Position numbers and translations under genes: made by a program. Positions 7,203 to 12,080 of a stretch of 12,080 bases of DNA are shown here, piece after piece. The notes below the pieces were generated by a model. It ran no database searches and was not told the origin of the DNA. It saw only the letters and a program-made list of their open reading frames with translations. Origin of the DNA: Zymomonas sp. Lineage in GTDB: Bacteria > Pseudomonadota > Alphaproteobacteria > Sphingomonadales > Sphingomonadaceae. Where the stretch lies: positions 1 through 12,080 of the forward strand of contig JAIYAJ010000070.1 in the NCBI GenBank assembly GCA_027489105.1. The letters are read 5' to 3'. The number at the start of each line of letters is the position of its first letter. Within the stretch, counting starts at the first letter, position 1.

Positions 7203-8984
7203 TCACCCTTCTTCGGCCTCAAAGAAATCCATCGCCATGCGGCCCCATTGCAGGCGGAGCTCCTCAATCGTTGCCCTAACCTTCTCGCTGGGAGCCTCAT
7301 CCTCCAAACGCGCCCAAGCCGCGATCAGAGAGAGAACCTCCTTGGGATAGGAATTACCCGGCAGCTCATCGTCACTTCGAAGCGCCTCGAAAAGGCGCTG
7401 GTGCACAGGATGTCTGGTATTCAACGTGATCAGAATAACGCCGCCGGTCGTACTCACGTCGAAGATTGTCTGGCCCGAAATGTCTGAATGGCGGAACCTG
7501 AACTTTATCGTCTTGGTGACATAGTCGACCGCGATCTGCTTCGCGGTCGCGCCATCGACGCCGTCGTTGAGGATCTCCTTGGTCAAAGCTTCCGTGCGAG
7601 CCGCCTCGGGATCACCTTCTGATCGGTCGCTTCGGCCCGTATCGCCGATGCGATCTCGCCTGCGGTTCACAGCATCTGTGGCCGCTTTTTCTGCCTTGTT
7701 CGCATCCGAATCCTTTTGACGCGCCGTGCGCTCTCCGAGACGCATCTTCAAGATACTGAGGCGCATCTCCTCCAAAAGCTTGTCGATCTCTCTGCTAATC
7801 CGGTACATTGGTAATCGAGGGTCGCGGTCAGCCTTCAGCGCCTCGCGATACTCGCTCTCGCTCAGACCCTCGTTTGCAGCATCCTCTTTCAGGTCCATCA
7901 GATAGAAGTTGGTCGCGGCCTGCTTATTGTTCGTGACCCCGAAAACGTCATCCAGTGCCGGGTCGAATTCGACCTCTATGCCCCACCACCGTTCGCGCGG
8001 ATCGTAGGAGTTTTCGAAACTGCGGTTCAGTTCGAGTTCGCGATCGGCACGGACCACAGAAATGCCTTGGTTCTTTTTGGCGTGCTGGCCGATTGCCCTG
8101 CTTCCGCCCTCCTGCCGGGTCTGTTTCTTGGCCATCGATGCCCGGATCCTGACCGGATACTCGCGGCCATTGTAACCCACACTCAGGTCCACCGGCTCTC
8201 CAAACGGATCGAACGCAGGAAGCTGATCGAAGGGGGCCGGAGCGCTGGTGCCCGTCATGAGATAAAGCGGATCGTTCGGCCGCACCAAGCTCTCCCAGCT
8301 CGGCGTGTAAGTGTTACCCTCAAGTGAATATGCCGCAAGACGGATGCGGGCGGTCTTCTTGTTTATGAACTTGCGATACACGCGGCCGGCGATGAATTCC
8401 GTATTGCGTAGCAAGGTCGCGCTTTGCTTCCAACTGATGCGATCTACTTTGCTCCAAACGACGAGCGTGCCGTGAGGCGCGATCTCCCCCGCGACGAGCT
8501 TGAGCCATTCGTCGGGAATGACGTCAGCGGCTGGTGCCGGTACCTCTGCCATGGTTCCGGCTTGGATGTCATCGATGTCCAGGTAGGTGTGAAAGACATT
8601 GCCGCTTTGCCAGCTCCATACATCGACGCGCTTGCATTGCGAGATCGACGAGTTCGGCAGCCCCATTCCGAATTTGCCAATGCCCTTTTGGTTTTTAGGA
8701 TCGAGGCGCGTACCGTTCCCAAACTGGAGAGCTTTCCGCAAGGTTGTCGGACTCATCCCCGCAGCATTGTCGTACACGGCGATCCGTGAGATGCGCTTGC
8801 GCACCCCTTGCGGCGGCAGCTCGTCGATGCAGATCACTTCGACTTGCGTCGTGGTTCCAAGCTCCTGTCCGGCCTGGATCGCATTGTCGACGAGCTCAGC
8901 GAGCGCGTGCGCGCTGTCACGGTACCCCGAGCTTCGCATCGCTGTGATCGATAGGTTCTGGGGAATGATCGGAAATGACATCAT
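7203..8984 (-). CDS. GHKL ATPase, MORC/Hsp90-like, defence-associated
   Basis: A 593-residue protein with an N-terminal GHKL (HATPase_c) domain. Motif I is AELVDNAIQAG with E30, D33 and N34, the Mg-ATP box. Motif II is AVYDNAAGMS (70-79), where the usual DxGxG has Ala at the first Gly position. Motif III is KGIGKFGMGLPNSS (100-113), a full ATP-lid glycine box, and HGTLVVW (171-177) resembles the later GT motif. This arrangement resembles bacterial MORC-type and Hsp90-type ATPases known from restriction-linked operons (Iyer, Abhiman and Aravind). A charged helical stretch at about 395-470 (rich in Arg, Glu, Lys) is likely coiled coil, and the C-terminus shows no recognised domain. These ATPases dimerise on ATP binding, which suggests a clamp or gate on DNA. 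AGGAA at 8987-8991 lies too close to the first ATG but at better spacing for the second (8981), so the real start may be residue 2. Confidence 0.85.
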   Translation of the reverse strand: MMSFPIIPQNLSITAMRSSGYRDSAHALAELVDNAIQAGQELGTTTQVEVICIDELPPQGVRKRISRIAVYDNAAGMSPTTLRKALQFGNGTRLDPKNQKGIGKFGMGLPNSSISQCKRVDVWSWQSGNVFHTYLDIDDIQAGTMAEVPAPAADVIPDEWLKLVAGEIAPHGTLVVWSKVDRISWKQSATLLRNTEFIAGRVYRKFINKKTARIRLAAYSLEGNTYTPSWESLVRPNDPLYLMTGTSAPAPFDQLPAFDPFGEPVDLSVGYNGREYPVRIRASMAKKQTRQEGGSRAIGQHAKKNQGISVVRADRELELNRSFENSYDPRERWWGIEVEFDPALDDVFGVTNNKQAATNFYLMDLKEDAANEGLSESEYREALKADRDPRLPMYRISREIDKLLEEMRLSILKMRLGERTARQKDSDANKAEKAATDAVNRRRDRIGDTGRSDRSEGDPEAARTEALTKEILNDGVDGATAKQIAVDYVTKTIKFRFRHSDISGQTIFDVSTTGGVILITLNTRHPVHQRLFEALRSDDELPGNSYPKEVLSLIAAWARLEDEAPSEKVRATIEELRLQWGRMAMDFFEAEEG

Positions 8985-8991
8985 AGTTCCT
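8979..8991 (-). promoter_or_regulatory. RBS overlapping upstream stop, doublet ATG start
   Basis: On the - strand AGGAA (8991-8987) overlaps the TAG stop of the SF2-like gene (8992-8990) and is followed by two consecutive ATG codons (8984 and 8981). The second ATG has the more usual spacing of about 5 nt. The arrangement points to translational coupling between the SF2-like and GHKL genes. Confidence 0.5.
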
Positions 8992-10555
8992 AGATTTTAA
9001 GCGCATCCCATTTCCCGATACCTTCCGCCAAAGCGAGATAATCGGGTACAGCATCAGCAAGCAGAACGACTTGGAGAGGATTTTCGGGTTTGTGCCGGCC
9101 GCTTGCCAGCCGCCCGACCACTTCGTTCAAAACGGAACTCGAGACGATCGGCACGGCAATCACGGCCAACGAAGTGTGCGGAAATTCCGAACCCATGACG
9201 AAGCAGCCGTGCACACATAGAATCTTGTCGGAGCGGGCCACGTAGCGCTGGATCGCCATGTGCTTCTGCGATTCAGTCATTTCACCGCTGATTGCCGTTG
9301 CCCGAGCGCCTCGGAGCATAAACAGGCCCGCAAATAGCCGCGCCTGCTCAGCGCTGGCACAGAAGACGACGACCGAATCGGAGACTAACTGCGCCTGCTC
9401 GAGGACGAACTCGATGATAGCATGATTGCGGCCCACGTCTTGGCTAAGCACAGCGAGAGCGGCTGGGTCGATTTCCGAGCCTGACCGGGCGAGGTCGTTG
9501 GGACTGAGCCCCGGAATGGTTTCAATCCGCGCGGCGATGCCGTCGATGTCACCTACCGAGCGCAAGAGCGCGATCGGATCATCGTTTTCGACGGATATGC
9601 TGTTTCCGGCGAACCGCGCGGATATCGGCGTGAGTGCCGACAGTTTATGAATAGCCTCCGCCGGTGACGCGGAGATTCCTATCAGCGCGAACTCGCCGGC
9701 TCGATGCATGATGTCCAAGAGATTGGACACCTTGCGGTACCGCAGTGATTCTGCATCACCGAGGACTAGAACTCGTGTCCGCCGAGCCAAGTCGGCTAGA
9801 CCCTGCTCGTGCTCGTCAATCCTAGCAATGTCCGCGACGACAAGGCCATTCTCGATGTTTGCCAAGTCCGGCATGGGATGCGAGCCGAAAAGTCGATAGG
9901 CGGTGACATTCCTCGATCCTAGCTGAAGCCAGACCTTGTTCAATTCCGCAAAGACCTCTTCGGCGAGAGCCTCCCCTTCTGCGAGCCAGACAACGATCCG
10001 CCCATCCGGCTCGGATCGATACAAATCCAGAACGGCGGTAGCGACCGTACGGAGCTTGCCGGCGCCGAAAGGCATATGCACCAATACTGATGCGCTGGGA
10101 TCTCCGATCAGGCGCCTCAACTTTCTGTAAGCATCCGCCTGGTGCGTCCGCAATTGATGAGATGCAGCAGCATTCTGAGTCGCCTCGAGCGGGAGCGATT
10201 GTTCATCAACGGACACATTAAAAAACCGCCGGAGAAGACTGGCGTTTCCCTCATCATTGTCGAATGTTACGCCCCCGAGGGTTAAGGCCGGAGCGGCGCT
10301 GGGAAGGTTGAGGACGCCGCAAAGACGCTCTCCTTCTTCAAGGCTCAGCTTGTCGAAAAGAAGCTGACGAAGTGCTGGGCTTTTGAGGACGCCCTCTTCG
10401 CCAAACACGTGGACGGTGAGTTCAGCTAACCCCCTTGGCACAGCCGCGCCTTCACCAACCTTTCTTAAAAGGGCGTGTGTGTCTTCACCGAGCTGTCCGA
10501 TGAGTGCGCTTGCGTCGCAGCGCGCTAAGTGTTGAACCAACTTCGAATCCACCAC
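8990..10555 (-). CDS. SF2 helicase-like protein with degenerate motifs
   Basis: A 521-residue protein laid out like an SF2 helicase core. LRTHQADAYRKL (135-146) resembles the DNA-entry Q region. VLVHMPFGAGKLRT (157-170) is Walker A with Leu in place of the usual Thr/Ser after Lys167. VLVLGDAES (262-270) stands where DEAH would be, leaving DAES. IGISASP (292-298) is motif III. VVVFCASAEQARLF (395-408) begins the second RecA domain, and EVVGRLASGR (478-487) replaces the QxxGRxxR arginine-finger motif, losing the Gln and the regularly spaced second Arg. About 130 N-terminal residues precede the core and are unrecognised. ATP hydrolysis may be weak or absent, so it could be a DNA-binding or scaffold subunit. 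The start is GTG at 10555 or the adjacent GTG at 10552; GAGGT at 10557-10561 suits the second better. The gene ends 5 nt before the GHKL gene, with which it is surely co-transcribed. Confidence 0.78.
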   Translation of the reverse strand: MVDSKLVQHLARCDASALIGQLGEDTHALLRKVGEGAAVPRGLAELTVHVFGEEGVLKSPALRQLLFDKLSLEEGERLCGVLNLPSAAPALTLGGVTFDNDEGNASLLRRFFNVSVDEQSLPLEATQNAAASHQLRTHQADAYRKLRRLIGDPSASVLVHMPFGAGKLRTVATAVLDLYRSEPDGRIVVWLAEGEALAEEVFAELNKVWLQLGSRNVTAYRLFGSHPMPDLANIENGLVVADIARIDEHEQGLADLARRTRVLVLGDAESLRYRKVSNLLDIMHRAGEFALIGISASPAEAIHKLSALTPISARFAGNSISVENDDPIALLRSVGDIDGIAARIETIPGLSPNDLARSGSEIDPAALAVLSQDVGRNHAIIEFVLEQAQLVSDSVVVFCASAEQARLFAGLFMLRGARATAISGEMTESQKHMAIQRYVARSDKILCVHGCFVMGSEFPHTSLAVIAVPIVSSSVLNEVVGRLASGRHKPENPLQVVLLADAVPDYLALAEGIGKWDALKI

Positions 10556-10561
10556 GACCTC
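10552..10561 (-). promoter_or_regulatory. RBS and double GTG start of the SF2-like gene
   Basis: GAGGT (10561-10557 on the - strand) is followed after 1 nt by GTG (10555) and after 4 nt by a second in-frame GTG (10552). No in-frame ATG lies nearby; the ATGs reading from 10563 and 10569 are out of frame. The spacing favours 10552 as the main start. Confidence 0.45.
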
Positions 10562-10673
10562 ATGAACATCCGTCAGTGGACGGGCTAAATATATGGGATT
10601 GTAGCGTACGTCTCACGGCACTCATCCGCATCGGCCGCCGACGATTAGCTTTCCAAAGTTGGTCCATCCCAGC
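10556..10673 (-). other. 118-bp intergenic region with promoter candidate
   Basis: This is the largest gap in the window. It holds the candidate promoter near the SF2-like gene and a GC-rich inverted repeat, TCGGC/GCCGA at 10631-10641 with a 1-nt centre, just after the translocase stop. That repeat has a very tight loop and no T-run, so it is not called a terminator. A CGTACG palindrome lies at 10605-10610 inside the promoter spacer. I see no small gene with a credible ribosome binding site here. Confidence 0.5.
10588..10616 (-). promoter_or_regulatory. Candidate sigma-70 promoter before the SF2-like gene
   Basis: In the 118-bp gap between the translocase and SF2-like genes the - strand reads GTGAGA (10616-10611), a 17-nt spacer, then TATATT (10593-10588). 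These match the -35 and -10 consensus at 4 of 6 and 5 of 6 positions. Transcription would start near 10580 and leave a leader of about 25 nt. An overlapping alternative -10, TACAAT, lies inside the spacer. In a GC-rich region this AT-rich patch stands out, but the call is by eye. It would let the last three genes be expressed apart from the translocase. Confidence 0.35.
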
Positions 10674-12080
10674 CTACTCCGCAGCGGCCGCATTTTCCGC
10701 CTCGCTTACCTTTACGGCGTCTACGACAAGTTCGATGTCGTCGTCCGACATGAACGGGGCTTGCGCATATATGATCGCCGGCTCCCCGCTTAATCGAGCC
10801 GAGAGATGCCCAAGCCCAAGCAGCTGTTCCGCACCTTTGACGCCCAGGGCAATCTCAGATGTCCCAACACTCGAAACCTTGAGGATAAGGCGGTTGCCGA
10901 GATTGTCGCGCAACTGCATCGGCATGACGTTGGCGTCGGGGCGCTGGGCCGCGAAGATGAGGTGCATGCCGGCGGCGCGCGCCTTCACACCTAGACGGGA
11001 GACATTAGATGTGACAGCCGCCTTATAATCCTCTGTTAGCATCCATTCGGCGAACTCGTCATGAATGAGGAAGACATAAGGGAGCCGATCGCCAGGTTTC
11101 ACCTTCATGTTAAACGCGCGGATATCTCGGGCGCCGTGAGTCCGAAAGAGCTCGTACCGTCGCTCCATTTCGGCAACGAGCGCCTCCATGACCTCGACGG
11201 CACGGGTCTGGTCGACAATCACACCACCCTGCAGATGCGGCAAGCGTTCGATGGCGGCATAGTCGACGCCCATTTTCGGGTCGATTAGATAGATGTGCGT
11301 CAGGTCGCTCGGATTGGTCGCCGCGATGTCGAGGAGCAGCGCCTGGATCAGGACGGACTTGCCCGAGCCAGTTGCGCCAGCGACCAGTGTATGCGGCTCG
11401 TGCTGCGCGCCCCCGGCAAAGGGGCCGCCGAGGTTCAGGTAGAGGATCTCCCCATCGAGTTCCTTGAGGCCCAGAACGAACGAGGTGTTCACGCCGGCAG
11501 CGTTGCGGTTGAGCACGCGGCGGCCCCAGACATCCCAGAGCGATACAACCTGTCGCTGCGGTCTCGCCACGCCGACGACTATCTCCCCCGGCATTGGCGA
11601 AACTGAGATCAGGCGCAGACCGTCTGTCGTGAGCAGCGCGGATTGCTTGTTCTCGATATCCTCGACGCGCAGGCGATCGCTGCCCATGAACCGAATCAGC
11701 GCAGCATTGGGGGTCAGGCGCGTGCCCAGGACCTTGGCCTGCAGATTGTAGCCCATCAGCGCCGATCGCAGCTTCTGTGACGCCGCCTCGAGCCAAGCCT
11801 GGTCCTCGGAGGAATCGTCGTGCGCCTGCCGTGAGCGCGCGGCGATTAGCGCATCGATCGTTAGATCGGCATCGGGCTTTGTCCGTTCGACCGGTTGCGC
11901 TCGGGCCACCTCCGCCGCGAGAGCGGGTGGTTCGTCCGTGGCCACGGGCTGCGATTTCGGCGGTGACGCCAGTTTCTCCACCGCGGTCGGCGGTGCGGGG
12001 TTAGCGGTCGAGCCCATAGTTGTCGTGGCCAAGCTTGGAGCACCGACGGATTTGTGGAGCGGTGCCGGCGGGGTTGCCGC
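10674..12080 (-). CDS. FtsK/SpoIIIE-type DNA translocase, 5' partial
   Basis: A RecA-fold double-strand DNA pump. Numbering from an in-frame TTG at 12032, an Ala/Pro-rich linker occupies residues 1-50. An FtsK alpha-like domain follows at about 80-160. Then come HTLVAGATGSGKSV (214-227, Walker A), YLIDPKMGVDY (248-258) and VFLIHDEFAEWM (320-331, Walker B, D325-E326). ARAAGMHLIFAAQRPD (351-366) and the GAEQLLGLGHL block (400-410) are also FtsK signatures. The frame stays open without a stop to the window edge, adding 16 more codons, so the true start lies outside, and an N-terminal membrane region typical of FtsK cannot be checked. The protein ends directly after FMSDDDIELVVDAV with no winged-helix gamma domain, so it is unlikely to be the cell-division FtsK that reads KOPS. 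It heads the - strand gene set and may drive DNA through the defence complex, a role like that proposed for the HerA/FtsK-like DndH. Confidence 0.88.
   Translation of the reverse strand, partial: AATPPAPLHKSVGAPSLATTTMGSTANPAPPTAVEKLASPPKSQPVATDEPPALAAEVARAQPVERTKPDADLTIDALIAARSRQAHDDSSEDQAWLEAASQKLRSALMGYNLQAKVLGTRLTPNAALIRFMGSDRLRVEDIENKQSALLTTDGLRLISVSPMPGEIVVGVARPQRQVVSLWDVWGRRVLNRNAAGVNTSFVLGLKELDGEILYLNLGGPFAGGAQHEPHTLVAGATGSGKSVLIQALLLDIAATNPSDLTHIYLIDPKMGVDYAAIERLPHLQGGVIVDQTRAVEVMEALVAEMERRYELFRTHGARDIRAFNMKVKPGDRLPYVFLIHDEFAEWMLTEDYKAAVTSNVSRLGVKARAAGMHLIFAAQRPDANVMPMQLRDNLGNRLILKVSSVGTSEIALGVKGAEQLLGLGHLSARLSGEPAIIYAQAPFMSDDDIELVVDAVKVSEAENAAAAE

Noticed and set aside
10631..10641. 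Terminator for the translocase gene
   Set aside because: The inverted repeat TCGGC/GCCGA has a 1-nt centre and no T-tract.
10504..11028. 174-codon + strand frame spanning the 118-bp gap and the end of the translocase gene
   Set aside because: It is mostly antisense to the conserved FtsK motor, has no family resemblance and no good ribosome binding site.
12030..12032. TTG at 12032 as the true start of the translocase
   Set aside because: The frame is open to the window edge with the same Ala/Pro-rich linker character, so an upstream start outside the window is more likely.

Overview
The window is a GC-rich bacterial defence island with no tRNA, rRNA, transposase or CRISPR array. Codon use and protein style suggest a Gram-negative, probably alphaproteobacterial, host. 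That is an impression, since no phylogenetic marker gene is present.

Layout. Positions 1-6048 (+ strand) hold a tightly packed four-gene cassette: a cysteine desulfurase cut by the left edge, a DUF4007 protein, a 1100-residue P-loop ATPase and a PAPS-reductase-like PP-loop protein. The order and families match the SspABCD single-strand DNA phosphorothioation module. The last three genes are coupled by ATGA stop/start overlaps. The inferred chemistry is that SspA draws sulfur from cysteine, SspD activates or transfers it, SspB nicks DNA, and SspC supplies an ATP-driven step, placing sulfur in the backbone of one strand.

Positions 6094-12080 (- strand, converging on the first cassette with a 45-bp gap) hold four more genes. 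In transcription order they are an FtsK/SpoIIIE-type DNA translocase (5' end beyond the right edge, no gamma domain), an SF2-helicase-like protein with damaged motifs, a MORC/Hsp90-like GHKL ATPase, and a 359-residue protein whose N-terminus carries an E...D...QxK pattern typical of PD-(D/E)XK nucleases. The last three are closely spaced and sit behind a plausible internal promoter in a 118-bp gap.

Interpretation. The + strand cassette is the self-marking half. The - strand module is most likely the restriction or interference half: it would detect, move along or clamp unmodified DNA and cut it. Phosphorothioate-linked partners already described include SspE, SspFGH, DndFGH and PbeABCD. Whether this FtsK/SF2/GHKL/nuclease set is one of these or a distinct partner cannot be settled without database comparison, and it is the main point worth following up.
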